From contig JAJZQN010000001.1 in the NCBI GenBank assembly GCA_021847605.1, positions 62,001-126,000 of the forward strand: a stretch of DNA of 64,000 nt. Direction: 5' to 3'. Shown in pieces: positions 1 to 8,947 of this stretch. Both the position numbers and the translations under genes were made by a program. The DNA is from Pseudomonadota bacterium (GTDB taxonomy: Bacteria; Pseudomonadota; Alphaproteobacteria; Sphingomonadales; Sphingomonadaceae). The number at the start of each line of letters is the position of its first letter. Position 1 is the stretch's first letter. The notes beneath the pieces were generated by a model that was given only the letters and a program-made list of their open reading frames with translations, made no database searches and was not told the DNA's origin.

Positions 1-2365
1 GTTCATAATAGCGGCTGATCATGTCCTGCGCTTCGTCCGCGCTGATCTCCAGCCGACCGGCCAGCCCCCAGCGGGAAATGCCGTAGAGGATGGCGAAGTT
101 GATCGTCTTCGCCCGGCCGCGCGTGTCGCGATTGACCTCACCGAATAATTGCTGGGCGGTGGCAGAGTGGATGTCCTCGCCATTGGCGAAGGCGTCCTTC
201 AACGCCGGAACATCGGCCATATGGGCGGCGAGCCGCAACTCGATCTGGCTATAGTCGGCCGCCAATATGACATTGCCCGGTTCCGCGACGAAGGCATGGC
301 GGATCTGCCGTCCGACTTCGGTGCGGATGGGGATGTTCTGAAGATTGGGGTCGGTCGACGACAGCCGCCCGGTCTGCGCCCCGGTCAGCGAGTAGCTGGT
401 ATGGACGCGGCCCGTATCCTTGTTGATCTGCGCCTGAAGCGCGTCGGTATAGGTGGATTTGAGCTTGGAAAGCTGCCGCCATTCCAGAATTTTGGCGGCG
501 ATCGGCGCGCCTTGTGCGCTCAATTGTTCGAGGATGGTCACGTCGGTCGAATAGGCGCCCGACTTGCCTTTCTTGCCGCCCTTATACCCCATCTTGTCGA
601 ACAGGATGGCGCCAAGCTGCTGGGTCGATCCGATGGCAAAGGGCTGGCCCGCAATCTCGTGGATTTCGCTTTCCAGCGCCGCGATGCCTGCGGTGAACTC
701 GGCGGATAGTTTCGACAGGGCATCCCGGTCGACCTTGATGCCGCGATGTTCCATCCGGGCGATCACGCCGACCAGCGGCCGGTCGACCAGTTCATAGACC
801 CGGCTCGCCCCTTCATTGGCGACCCGCGTCTTGAACCGCTTCCACAGGCGAAGCGTCACGTCAGCATCTTCGGCCGCATATTCGGTGGCGCGGGGCAGGG
901 GGACTTCGGCAAAGCTGATCTGGCTCTTGCCGGTGCCGACCACTTCCTTGAAGCTGATGCACTGATGGTTCAGGTGAACCCGCGCGGCCTCATCCATGCC
1001 ATGTCCGGCCAGAGACTGACCGGCATCCAGATCGAAGCTCATGACGATCGTGTCGTCATAGGGGGCGATGTCGATGCCGTGGCGGCGCAGGACGGTCAGG
1101 TCATATTTCAGATTTTGCCCGATCTTGAGGACGCTGTCGTCTTCCAGCAGCGGTTTGAGTTTCGCCAGCACAAGTGCCTTGTCGAGCTGTTCGGGCCGCT
1201 CGGCGAACATATCCGTCCCGCCATGACCTACGGGAATGTAACAGGCCTTGTTCGGGCCAGTGGCCAGGCTGACACCGACCAACTGACAGGACACAGCGTC
1301 CAGCATGTCGGTTTCGGTATCGACGGCGACCAGCCCTTCGGCCATGGCGGCCGCGATCCAGCGGTCGAGCGCTTCCTCGGTGACGACCGTTTCATACAGG
1401 CTGCGGTCGATGGCCGGTTCCTCAATGGCGGCGGGTGCAGTCGGAGCCGTATGTTCGCCGGATGCGGTAGTCTTCGCGGTGACAGCCACAGCGGAGGCGG
1501 GTGCGCCAAGGCGGTTGAGCAGGGTCTTGAACCCGTGATGCGACAGAAATTCCTGCAACGGTTCCTTGGGAATACCCTTGAGTGTCAGGTCATCCAGCGG
1601 TTCGGGCAGGTCCATGCTGTCATGCAGGGCCACCAGCTTGCGCGAGAGGCGCGCCATCTCCGCATGGGCGATCAGGTTTTCCTGCATCTTCGACTTCTTC
1701 ATCGAAGGCGCCGCATCGAGTGCAGCCTCCAGCCCGCCATATTCGGTGATCAGCTTGGCCGCCGTCTTCGGCCCGATCCCCGGCACGCCCGGCACATTGT
1801 CGACGCTGTCGCCCATCAGCGCCAGTACGTCGCCCAACTGCTCCGGCTGCACGCCGAACTTGCCGACGACATAGTCAGCGCCGCGCCGTTCATTCTTCAT
1901 CGTGTCGTACATGTCGACGCCGGGCTGGATCAATTGCATCAGATCCTTGTCGCTGCTGACGATGGTGACATGCCACCCCGCCGCGACCGCCGCCCTGGTA
2001 TAGCTGGCGATGATGTCGTCCGCCTCGAATCCTGCTTCCTCGATACAGGGCAGCGAAAAGGCGCGGGTCGCGTCGCGGATCATGGGAAATTGCGGGACCA
2101 GATCTTCCGGAGCGGGCGGGCGGTTCGCCTTATACTGGTCGTACATATCGTTGCGGAATGTATGCGACCCCTTGTCCAGTATCACCGCCAGATGGGTCGG
2201 TCCTTCGGCCTTGCCCAGTTCCTCGGCCAGTTTCCACAGCATCGTCGTATAGCCATAGACGGCGCCGACGGGCTGGCCGTGCTGGTTGGTGAGCGGGGGA
2301 AGCTGATGATAGGCGCGGAAGATATAGCCGCTGCCATCGACGAGGTAGAGGTGATTCTGGGTCAT
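1..2365 (-). CDS. polA: DNA polymerase I (3' part beyond window edge)
   Basis: Replicative repair and Okazaki-fragment polymerase. The reverse strand from the ATG at 2365 opens with MTQNHLYLVDGSGYIFRAYH, the start of the 5'-3' exonuclease domain. Further on there is a 3'-5' exonuclease-like domain (KIGQNLKYDL) and then family A polymerase motifs: TGRLSSTDPNLQNIP, the motif A stretch ADYSQIELR, and the O-helix segment ending YGISRWGLA. About 788 codons are inside the window, so the last roughly 140 residues of a normal 930-residue PolA lie beyond base 1. It is the only gene on this strand here, 95 bp downstream of the anti-sigma gene. Family assignment is firm; the C-terminus is simply not visible. 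Confidence 0.96.
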   Translation of the reverse strand, partial: MTQNHLYLVDGSGYIFRAYHQLPPLTNQHGQPVGAVYGYTTMLWKLAEELGKAEGPTHLAVILDKGSHTFRNDMYDQYKANRPPAPEDLVPQFPMIRDATRAFSLPCIEEAGFEADDIIASYTRAAVAAGWHVTIVSSDKDLMQLIQPGVDMYDTMKNERRGADYVVGKFGVQPEQLGDVLALMGDSVDNVPGVPGIGPKTAAKLITEYGGLEAALDAAPSMKKSKMQENLIAHAEMARLSRKLVALHDSMDLPEPLDDLTLKGIPKEPLQEFLSHHGFKTLLNRLGAPASAVAVTAKTTASGEHTAPTAPAAIEEPAIDRSLYETVVTEEALDRWIAAAMAEGLVAVDTETDMLDAVSCQLVGVSLATGPNKACYIPVGHGGTDMFAERPEQLDKALVLAKLKPLLEDDSVLKIGQNLKYDLTVLRRHGIDIAPYDDTIVMSFDLDAGQSLAGHGMDEAARVHLNHQCISFKEVVGTGKSQISFAEVPLPRATEYAAEDADVTLRLWKRFKTRVANEGASRVYELVDRPLVGVIARMEHRGIKVDRDALSKLSAEFTAGIAALESEIHEIAGQPFAIGSTQQLGAILFDKMGYKGGKKGKSGAYSTDVTILEQLSAQGAPIAAKILEWRQLSKLKSTYTDALQAQINKDTGRVHTSYSLTGAQTGRLSSTDPNLQNIPIRTEVGRQIRHAFVAEPGNVILAADYSQIELRLAAHMADVPALKDAFANGEDIHSATAQQLFGEVNRDTRGRAKTINFAILYGISRWGLAGRLEISADEAQDMISRYYE

Positions 2366-2460
2366 GGGGAGGGGATAGAGCATCGCGCGGAAAAGTGGGA
2401 ACCGGTTTTAGCTACGCTGGCCTGCGGCTCCGCACCGGCGATGTCAAAGCTGGTGGAGGG

Positions 2461-3189
2461 TCAGGACCAGTTGTGGGTCAATGCCTCTGCGGTGGCATCC
2501 ATGACAGTCGCCTCTCCGCTACCTGTCAGAGCATAAGACATATCGCCCCTGCGCCAATAAGCGACAGACTCGGCGCCTTCCTGAACTGCATCCGGCTGTT
2601 CCGGCGCGCGGCTGCGGTCGCGCAGCGCAAAGAGCGAAAAATTCTGCCCGGCATCGGTTTTGACTGCCACCACCAGAGCAGGGCCGCGTTCCGTCGGAAA
2701 AAGCTGAACGTCGGTAATCTGCCATTCCTTTGGCAGGTGCGGCATGGCGATGCGGGTGTTGGACGCGATTTCCTTTGCGTCATAATGGGGTGTTTCGACC
2801 TGCGACACCATGGCTGCCCGCATCATGGCGATGCGGTGAGAATTGATCGCATAATCGACATATTCGGGCGGTCCGGACGGGCGCAGGAATATCAGTGCGA
2901 AACTTGCCGCCGCAGCAAATGACGCAGCAAATGGCAATATGCGGCGAATGATCGGACGGCCCTTCGGCGGGGCGGTGAGCAGCGCTGCCTTCCGGGCCAT
3001 GTCTTCCGGCATGGGCTGGGGCATCGGAGCGAGCAGCCGCAATGCGCTGCGGGTCGACAGGTCGGCCATGACCCGTGCAGCCTCCATGGGATTTCGCGAT
3101 AGATGCGTTTCCACGACGAAGCGGCGAGACAGATCCAGTTGATCGTCGACATAGGCATCGATCTCGACGAGGTTCACATCATCGCTCAT
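2461..3189 (-). CDS. Putative anti-sigma factor, single-pass membrane protein
   Basis: 242 residues. The start at 3189 (MSDDVNLVEIDAYVDDQLD) is chosen because it overlaps the 3' end of the ECF sigma gene by 11 bp, the usual translational coupling of sigma/anti-sigma pairs; a longer in-frame start exists but would lie inside the sigma gene. The N-terminal 80 residues resemble the cytoplasmic sigma-binding domain of RsiW/ChrR-type proteins, but no zinc-binding HxxxCxxC is visible. Residues about 84-102 form one hydrophobic membrane segment, followed by a periplasmic domain of about 140 residues. Role inferred: it holds the adjacent sigma factor at the membrane until an envelope signal releases it. 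Confidence 0.78.
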   Translation of the reverse strand: MSDDVNLVEIDAYVDDQLDLSRRFVVETHLSRNPMEAARVMADLSTRSALRLLAPMPQPMPEDMARKAALLTAPPKGRPIIRRILPFAASFAAAASFALIFLRPSGPPEYVDYAINSHRIAMMRAAMVSQVETPHYDAKEIASNTRIAMPHLPKEWQITDVQLFPTERGPALVVAVKTDAGQNFSLFALRDRSRAPEQPDAVQEGAESVAYWRRGDMSYALTGSGEATVMDATAEALTHNWS

Positions 3190-3700
3190 CACGTCCTCCC
3201 ACCAATCGCAGATGCGATCCGCTGCTGTCCACTTGCCGCTCGCGCAATGTGGCGCGCGCACGAGACAGGCGCGACATCACCGTTCCAATCGGAATGCCCA
3301 GAATATCGGCCGTTTCCTGATAACCAAAACCGTCGATCGCGGTCAGGTGCAGCACCGCCCGTTGCGCATCGGGCAGGGCGGCAAAGCCCCGGGCTACCTC
3401 CGTCAGCCGCAGATATTCTTCCTGCTGTGGATCGACACTGTTCAGCAGCGTTTCGGCAAATCGGTCATTCCGTCGCGCTTCGGCCGCTTGCCGGCGCTTG
3501 CCCGATACAAAGACATTATGGACGATGGCCAACAACCAGCGCTTTCGACTGCGATCGGGTTGGTAGGTCGCCTTGCGCTCGATCGCGCGGAGCAGGGCGT
3601 CCTGCACCACATCGTCGGCATCCTGATCATCCCGGGCGAGGGCGCGGGCATAGCGGCGCATGGCCAACAAGTCCGCTTCCATGTCACGCCGATCATCCAT
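3179..3700 (-). CDS. ECF-family RNA polymerase sigma factor
   Basis: 173 residues from the ATG at 3700, 8 bp behind the glycosyltransferase stop; a longer start at 3736 would overlap that gene. Region 2 is seen around residues 5-65 (RALARDDQDADDVVQDALL, then RKRWLLAIVHNVF), and region 4 around 105-155 (ALPDAQRAVLHLTAIDGFGY, then IPIGTVMSRLSRARATL). This is the standard two-domain extracytoplasmic-function sigma. It is translationally coupled to the following anti-sigma gene. Regulon and signal cannot be read from sequence; the neighbouring glycosyltransferase suggests envelope control. Confidence 0.92.
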   Translation of the reverse strand: MDDRRDMEADLLAMRRYARALARDDQDADDVVQDALLRAIERKATYQPDRSRKRWLLAIVHNVFVSGKRRQAAEARRNDRFAETLLNSVDPQQEEYLRLTEVARGFAALPDAQRAVLHLTAIDGFGYQETADILGIPIGTVMSRLSRARATLRERQVDSSGSHLRLVGGRDER

Positions 3701-3708
3701 GACGTGTC

Positions 3709-4962
3709 TTATCCCGTGATCATCCGGCGGGCGCAAGCGGACTGCTGGCCCGGGAAAACATGACTGGGCAGCAGGCGTGCATAGGCGTCCACCACGGCTT
3801 GCAGCACGTCATCCCACTGATAATGGGTCGACTGCACGGCCGCATTGCGTCGGATCATGGCCAGGCGAGCGGGTGATTTGATCATATCGACGGCGGCATC
3901 GGCATAAGCGAAGGGATCGGTCGGTGACAGCAAAAGCCCGGTTCGGCCATGGTCGATCAATGCCGACGCGCTCGGCACATCGGCAGACAATATGCCAAGG
4001 CCCGATGCCATCGCCTCCAGATTGACGTTACCAAAAGCCTCCGTCACGCTGGGGTTGATCAGCAGGTCCGCACTGGCGACGGCCCGCCCCAATTCCGTGC
4101 CGCTCAAATGCCCCATGAAAGTGGCATTGGACAGACGTTGCGCCAGCCATGATCGTGCCGGCCCTTCGCCGATCACAAGGGGGCGGACAGGGTAGCCGCG
4201 CGCCCGGATGGCTGCGATGGCATCGGCAAAAATGCCAAGCCCTTTTTCAAGCACCAGCCGGCCAAAGAAAATCGGGACGATTTCATTCTCGCTATAGCCG
4301 TGCGCAGCGCGGAAGCCTTCATCACGAAGGGATGGAGAAAAAAGATGCGGGTCGATACCGCGACCCCAAATGGCGACATGGTCGTCTCCATGGCGCGCCG
4401 CCATCTCGTCACGGATCGGTGCGGTCGGTGCCAGGATCATGTCGGCATCGCCGTAAAAGCGATCCAGATAATTCTGAATGGGGCCGCGCAGGAACGAGAG
4501 GCGATAATAGTCGAGATAGGTTTCAAAGCGCGTATGCAGACTGGCGGCGACAGGAATACCCTGCGATCGCGCATAGGTCTGCGCCTGCCGTCCCAGTCGA
4601 TCGGGGCAGGAGAGGTGCACGATGTCGGGGGCAAATGACTCAACATCGCGACGTACGCCACGGGTAAGGCCGATGGCGACCCGATATTCCGGCCGACCGG
4701 GAATGGCGAGGGACGGCACTGACCGAACATCGCCGACGGACTGAAATGCGGGAATGCGGGTGGTCGGCGAATAAATGCGGACCTGCGCCCCGACCCTATG
4801 CAGCAAATAGCTGACCAGTCGGTTGAGCGCCCTGTTTGCGCCATCGCGTACGCAGTCATAATTGCCGGAAAATAAAGCGACACGCAAAGGCCGGGGCGTA
4901 CCGATGCCTGAGCGAATGGGGACGACGGTGCGTTCGGGGGCAATGGACGAGAGGGCATTCAT
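3709..4962 (-). CDS. GT4-family glycosyltransferase
   Basis: 417-residue GT-B fold retaining glycosyltransferase of the family that includes GDP-mannose-dependent alpha-mannosyltransferases (MgtA-like). The C-terminal donor site is clear: FFGRLVLEKGLGIFADAI at about 232-249 and the EX7E motif at E308-E316 (EAFGNVNLE). The N-terminal acceptor domain has DIVHLSCPDRLGRQA and a YYRLSFLRGPI stretch. No signal peptide or membrane segments, so it is cytosolic or membrane-associated. It likely builds a glycolipid or surface glycan. It leads a three-gene minus-strand run with the sigma and anti-sigma genes. The sugar transferred is not resolved. Confidence 0.88.
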   Translation of the reverse strand: MNALSSIAPERTVVPIRSGIGTPRPLRVALFSGNYDCVRDGANRALNRLVSYLLHRVGAQVRIYSPTTRIPAFQSVGDVRSVPSLAIPGRPEYRVAIGLTRGVRRDVESFAPDIVHLSCPDRLGRQAQTYARSQGIPVAASLHTRFETYLDYYRLSFLRGPIQNYLDRFYGDADMILAPTAPIRDEMAARHGDDHVAIWGRGIDPHLFSPSLRDEGFRAAHGYSENEIVPIFFGRLVLEKGLGIFADAIAAIRARGYPVRPLVIGEGPARSWLAQRLSNATFMGHLSGTELGRAVASADLLINPSVTEAFGNVNLEAMASGLGILSADVPSASALIDHGRTGLLLSPTDPFAYADAAVDMIKSPARLAMIRRNAAVQSTHYQWDDVLQAVVDAYARLLPSHVFPGQQSACARRMITG

Positions 4963-5006
4963 GCCCCCTATACGCCCCCCAAATGCCAGTTATTCCTTCG
5001 TCGTCA

Positions 5007-6137
5007 CTATTTCTCGTGATTGGCGGCGACCGCTTTCGATACCGCCTGCATCAAGGCCCATCGGGTGGGAATGGGCTCGGTCGTGCTGCCGATCATGACG
5101 GCTACCGCATAGCTGGTGCCATCGGGGGCGGTCATGATGCCGACGTCATTATATCCCGTCGATCGCGGTGGCAGATCCTGTCCTGTCCCTGTCTTGTGCA
5201 TATAGGTCCAGCCGGGCGGTACGCCGCCCTTGACCCGCTGTGGCCCCGTTTTGGCCTCTCCCATGATGTTCATGAGCAGGCGCGAAGAGGCTGCGGACAG
5301 CATCTTGCCCTCTTTCAGCTTGGCCAGCGCCTCGACGATGGAGGCTGGTGCTGCCCCGTCTGGCGGATTGGACAGATAATTGTCGAGCGCTTTCACACGG
5401 GCTGACATCGGCAGTCGGGAGCGGGCCGCGTAGAAATTGCGCCCGATCGAATAATCCTGTCGCCAGTCGAGACCGGCCGTGGCGGATTGCAGTAGCCGTT
5501 CGCCCGGACCGAAGCGAATATCCTTGATGGTCCGGCGCGCCAGGAAGGAGCGCACGGATTCAGGGCCGCCTACCGCACGCAGCAACGTGTCGTTGGCGGT
5601 GTTGTCGCTCTGGGTCATGGCGCGACGCATCAGGTCGGAATAGCTGGTGGTCCAGCCGCCATTTTTGACCAGTACAGCCGATGGCTGATGGAATAATGTC
5701 AGGTCATTCCGCGTGATGGTGGTCGTGTCGGTCAGGCGCAGGCGTCCGCGGTCCACCGCGTCCAGAAAGGTCATGGACACCCATAATTTGGACACGCTCT
5801 GCTGTGGGAACAAGGCATTGCCGTTCCATGCGACGGTCCAGTCCGAACCGATCCGACGAACCGCAATGCCCACCTTGCCATGGAAGCTCTGGCCCAGATT
5901 GCGGACCACGCTGACAAGGGCGGGGGAAGGGGTATCCCGCTGATCAATGTCGCGATAGGGCTGAGGTGGGTTGGCGACCGTCTTGATCGGCCATGTATTG
6001 GTGGTGGGGCGGGGTGTTTCCCGGCGTGGCGGCGCGGCCTGCGCCTGTGGTTGCGGCGGGGCGCTTACGCACGCCGACAGCGCCGCGATCAACAGGACAA
6101 GGCGCGCGGAGCCGCCCCTCTTCTTATTCGGTAACAT
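5007..6137 (-). CDS. Class A beta-lactamase-like serine hydrolase, lipoprotein
   Basis: 376 residues, longer than typical class A enzymes (about 290) because of a Pro/Gln-rich linker at about 26-65. A lipobox-type LSAC ends at Cys23, so it is probably an outer- or inner-membrane lipoprotein facing the periplasm. The three active-site motifs of the penicillin-recognising family are present: SVSK at 114-117, SDN at 177-179 and KTG at 315-317. The omega-loop deacylating Glu in an ExxLN context is not recognisable between SDN and KTG; that segment carries GERLLQS and an unusual LDWRQDYSIGRNFY insertion. It may therefore be a weak lactamase or a peptidoglycan-directed enzyme. Confidence 0.82.
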   Translation of the reverse strand: MLPNKKRGGSARLVLLIAALSACVSAPPQPQAQAAPPRRETPRPTTNTWPIKTVANPPQPYRDIDQRDTPSPALVSVVRNLGQSFHGKVGIAVRRIGSDWTVAWNGNALFPQQSVSKLWVSMTFLDAVDRGRLRLTDTTTITRNDLTLFHQPSAVLVKNGGWTTSYSDLMRRAMTQSDNTANDTLLRAVGGPESVRSFLARRTIKDIRFGPGERLLQSATAGLDWRQDYSIGRNFYAARSRLPMSARVKALDNYLSNPPDGAAPASIVEALAKLKEGKMLSAASSRLLMNIMGEAKTGPQRVKGGVPPGWTYMHKTGTGQDLPPRSTGYNDVGIMTAPDGTSYAVAVMIGSTTEPIPTRWALMQAVSKAVAANHEK

Positions 6138-6302
6138 TATCTTCCCCGCACTCTGTCATTTCATAGGGGCGTTCCACCCCTTTGTCGGCAAGGGGCATGC
6201 GACGAACGATTCCATAGCTGCGATGTAAGGAGTCTGAATAGCCCGGGTCAAACCGGTGTCTGCTCAGTTGCGGTTCAGCGGCGGCGCGGCAATAGCAATG
6301 GC

Positions 6303-7151
6303 ATGAACAGCATATATTGGGATCGTCGCAGCGTCCTTGCCGGGGCCATATCGGGTGTCGGAACGCTGTTGTCCACTTCGGCGCGGGCTGCTGCGCCATT
6401 CACATCACGGCGCATCACGGTGAATGTGACGGGCAATGGCAAAGATGTATTGCTCATTCCGGGCCTCGCCAGTGGTCCGGGTATCTGGAATCAGGCGGTG
6501 GCGGCGGTCCCGGGCTATCGTTGGCATCGCATTCAGGTTCGTGGCTTTGCCGGATTGCCGGCCGACGCCAATGCGAACGGGGCGGTGGTGCAGCCGGTAG
6601 CCGATGAAATTGCCCGCTATGCGGCGGCGGCAGGCCTCAGCCGACCGGCTATCGTCGGGCATTCCATGGGTGGCACTTTGGCGATGATGCTGGGGATCAG
6701 GGGGCTGGGCGCGCGCATCATGGTGGTCGATATGTTGCCCGCCGGGGCAGCGATGGTCGGCGGTACGGCAAGCGGGCTTGGCTTTCTGGCGGATCAGGTC
6801 GGCGGATACCTGACCGGGACGGTGGCGGGGCGGCGCTATCTGGCGCAGATGGTGGCACAGGCGCCCGGTGCAAGGGGTAGCGACCCGGATGTGATCGCCA
6901 ATGCCCTGCGCGACCTTGCCAATATCGACCTGGCGCCTCAATTGCCGCGGATGAACGTGCCGCTGGAGGTGGTCTATGCCACCGGTGCCGACCGCGATCA
7001 GGCTGCTGCTATTACGGCTCGGTTCCGTAGCGCCTATGCTGGAAAGGCCGGGGCTCTTCTGGTCCCTGTCGGTCCCAGCGGTCATATGGTGATGGGTGAT
7101 CAACCGGCCCGGTTCAATGCGGAATTAGCCAAGTTTCTGAAAGGTTTTTGA
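6303..7151 (+). CDS. Secreted alpha/beta hydrolase
   Basis: 282 residues. The N-terminus has DRRSVLAGAISGVGTLLSTS, a twin-arginine-type signal followed by ARAA, suggesting Tat export. The alpha/beta-hydrolase core follows: an oxyanion segment LLIPGLASGPGIW and the nucleophile elbow GHSMGG at about 119-124 (Ser121), with a late His in GPSGHMVMGD likely completing the triad. Transcribed divergently from the beta-lactamase-like gene across a 165 bp gap and followed by a strong hairpin terminator. Substrate not predictable: esterase, lactonase or peptidase-type chemistry are all possible. Confidence 0.85.
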   Translation: MNSIYWDRRSVLAGAISGVGTLLSTSARAAAPFTSRRITVNVTGNGKDVLLIPGLASGPGIWNQAVAAVPGYRWHRIQVRGFAGLPADANANGAVVQPVADEIARYAAAAGLSRPAIVGHSMGGTLAMMLGIRGLGARIMVVDMLPAGAAMVGGTASGLGFLADQVGGYLTGTVAGRRYLAQMVAQAPGARGSDPDVIANALRDLANIDLAPQLPRMNVPLEVVYATGADRDQAAAITARFRSAYAGKAGALLVPVGPSGHMVMGDQPARFNAELAKFLKGF

Positions 7152-7237
7152 CCCCGGTCAAAGCTGTCATCGGCCCGTCACCCTATCACGCAATTCCCGG
7201 ACGCGCTTTTTCAAGCGTTACCCTCCTCAGCCTTGGT

Positions 7238-7273
7238 GGCGCGGCGCTCTTTCCGATCGCCGCGCCATTTTTT
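7238..7273 (+). terminator. Rho-independent terminator after the alpha/beta hydrolase gene
   Basis: A perfect 9 bp stem (GGCGCGGCG at 7238-7246 pairs with CGCCGCGCC at 7258-7266) with an 11-base loop is followed directly by ATTTTTT. It lies 87 bp after the hydrolase stop and runs into the stop codon of the convergent nadB gene. Confidence 0.85.
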
Positions 7274-8876
7274 ACGGCGCGAGTATCGTGTCGACGGCCT
7301 TGGTCAGCGTTTCGGGATAGTCGAGCGTATAGTGCAGCCCGCGACTTTCCTTGCGGTGGAGGGCGGAACGCACCACCAGCCGGGCGACCTCCAGCAGGTT
7401 GCGCAGTTCGATAAGGTCGGGCGTTACGCGGAAATTGCCGTAATAATCGTCAACCTCCTGCGCGAGCAGGGCAACGCGATGTTGCGCGCGTTCCAGCCGC
7501 TTCGTGGTACGGACGATGCCGACATAATCCCACATGAACCGACGAATCTCCTTCCAGTTATGCTGGACGATCACTTCTTCGTCGCTGTTGGTGACGCGGC
7601 TTTCGTCCCATGGGCGGATAGGCGGCGGGGCAGGAAGGTCAGCCCAGTTGGCGCGGATATGCTTGGCCGCCGCCTCGCCAAAGACGAAACATTCGAGCAG
7701 CGAATTGGAGGCGAGGCGATTGGCGCCATGCAGGCCGCTTTCGCTGACTTCGCCCGCCGCATAGAGGCCGGGCAGGTCAGTGCGCCCGTCCAGATCGATG
7801 ACGACCCCGCCGCAGGTATAATGCTGAGCCGGAACGACCGGGATCGGTTCCTTCGTGATGTCGATGTCGAGATCGAGCAGCCGGGCATAGATGGTCGGGA
7901 AATGCTGCCGCACAAATTCCGGCGGTTTGTGACTGATGTCGAGATGCACATAGTCGAGGCCGAGGCGCTTGATTTCATGGTCGATGGCGCGGGCGACCAC
8001 ATCGCGCGGCGCCAGTTCTTCGCGCGGGTCGAAGCGGGGCATGAAGCGTTCGCCGCCGCCCGGTACACCGGGGGGGAGCTTCAGATGACCGCCTTCGCCC
8101 CTGACCGCTTCGGTAATCAGGAAATTCTTGATCTCCAGATTATAGAGGCAGGTCGGGTGGAACTGGTTCATTTCCATGTTCGACACGCGGCAGCCTGCGC
8201 GCCATGCCATGGCGATACCGTCGCCGGTCGCACCGCGCGGGGCGGTGGAGAAGAGATAGGTGCGGCCCGCGCCGCCCGTGCAGAGGATGGTTGCACGGCC
8301 CAGCAGTGCATCGACATGGCCGGTTTTCTTGTTGAAGGCATAGACGCCCCACACATGGCCATCGCCCGAATAGCGTTCGCCATGGCGGGATGTGATAAGG
8401 TCGATGGCGACCATATCCTCCATCAGGGTGATGTTCGGATTGGCGCGCGCGGCCTTGAGCAGGGCGACCTGCACGGCATGGCCGGTCGCGTCGTCGACAT
8501 GCACGATGCGGCGATGGCTGTGGCCGCCTTCACGTGTCAGGTGCCAGCGTTCGCCAAATTGTTCGCCGCCGTTGAACGGGACACCCAGATCGGCGAGCCG
8601 CTCGATGGCGGCCGGGGCTTCGGAAACGACGAATTCCACCGTTTCCCGATGGTTGAGGCCAGCGCCGGCCACCATCGTATCATCGACATGCGCCTCGAAA
8701 CTGTCACCTGCGTCGAGTACGGCGGCAATACCACCCTGCGCCCAATTGGTGGACCCACCGTCGAGCGCCCCTTTGGCGAGGACCAGAACCTTGCGGTCCT
8801 GCGCCAGATTGATGGCGGCGGTCAGGCCTGCTGCGCCGGAACCGATGATGACGACGTCATGGGTGGTGGTGGACAT
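7272..8876 (-). CDS. nadB: L-aspartate oxidase
   Basis: 534 residues, the usual length of NadB. It oxidises L-aspartate to iminoaspartate, the first step of de novo NAD synthesis, in the cytosol with FAD. The N-terminal dinucleotide-binding motif reads VIIGSGAAGLTAAINLAQ. Family signatures include GGSTNWAQGGIAAV, the substrate-loop stretch EMNQFHPTC, VPAQHYTCGGV and GLYAAGEVSESGLHGANRLASNSLLE. The C-terminal helical domain is intact. nadA and nadC are not adjacent in this window. Same strand as the ABC ATPase gene, 71 bp upstream. Confidence 0.96.
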   Translation of the reverse strand: MSTTTHDVVIIGSGAAGLTAAINLAQDRKVLVLAKGALDGGSTNWAQGGIAAVLDAGDSFEAHVDDTMVAGAGLNHRETVEFVVSEAPAAIERLADLGVPFNGGEQFGERWHLTREGGHSHRRIVHVDDATGHAVQVALLKAARANPNITLMEDMVAIDLITSRHGERYSGDGHVWGVYAFNKKTGHVDALLGRATILCTGGAGRTYLFSTAPRGATGDGIAMAWRAGCRVSNMEMNQFHPTCLYNLEIKNFLITEAVRGEGGHLKLPPGVPGGGERFMPRFDPREELAPRDVVARAIDHEIKRLGLDYVHLDISHKPPEFVRQHFPTIYARLLDLDIDITKEPIPVVPAQHYTCGGVVIDLDGRTDLPGLYAAGEVSESGLHGANRLASNSLLECFVFGEAAAKHIRANWADLPAPPPIRPWDESRVTNSDEEVIVQHNWKEIRRFMWDYVGIVRTTKRLERAQHRVALLAQEVDDYYGNFRVTPDLIELRNLLEVARLVVRSALHRKESRGLHYTLDYPETLTKAVDTILAP

Positions 8877-8947
8877 GGCATTCTCTTTGGTTCTGACTGC
8901 GCACTAACCCGTTTGGCTCTCCACAAGTCCAAACCGAATACAGGGTT

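Noticed and set aside
746-2536. 596-residue plus-strand open frame over polA
   Set aside because: It is antisense to a clear PolA with exonuclease and polymerase motifs; its composition is His/Gly/Asp/Arg-rich, as expected from reading the opposite strand of a G+C-rich gene.
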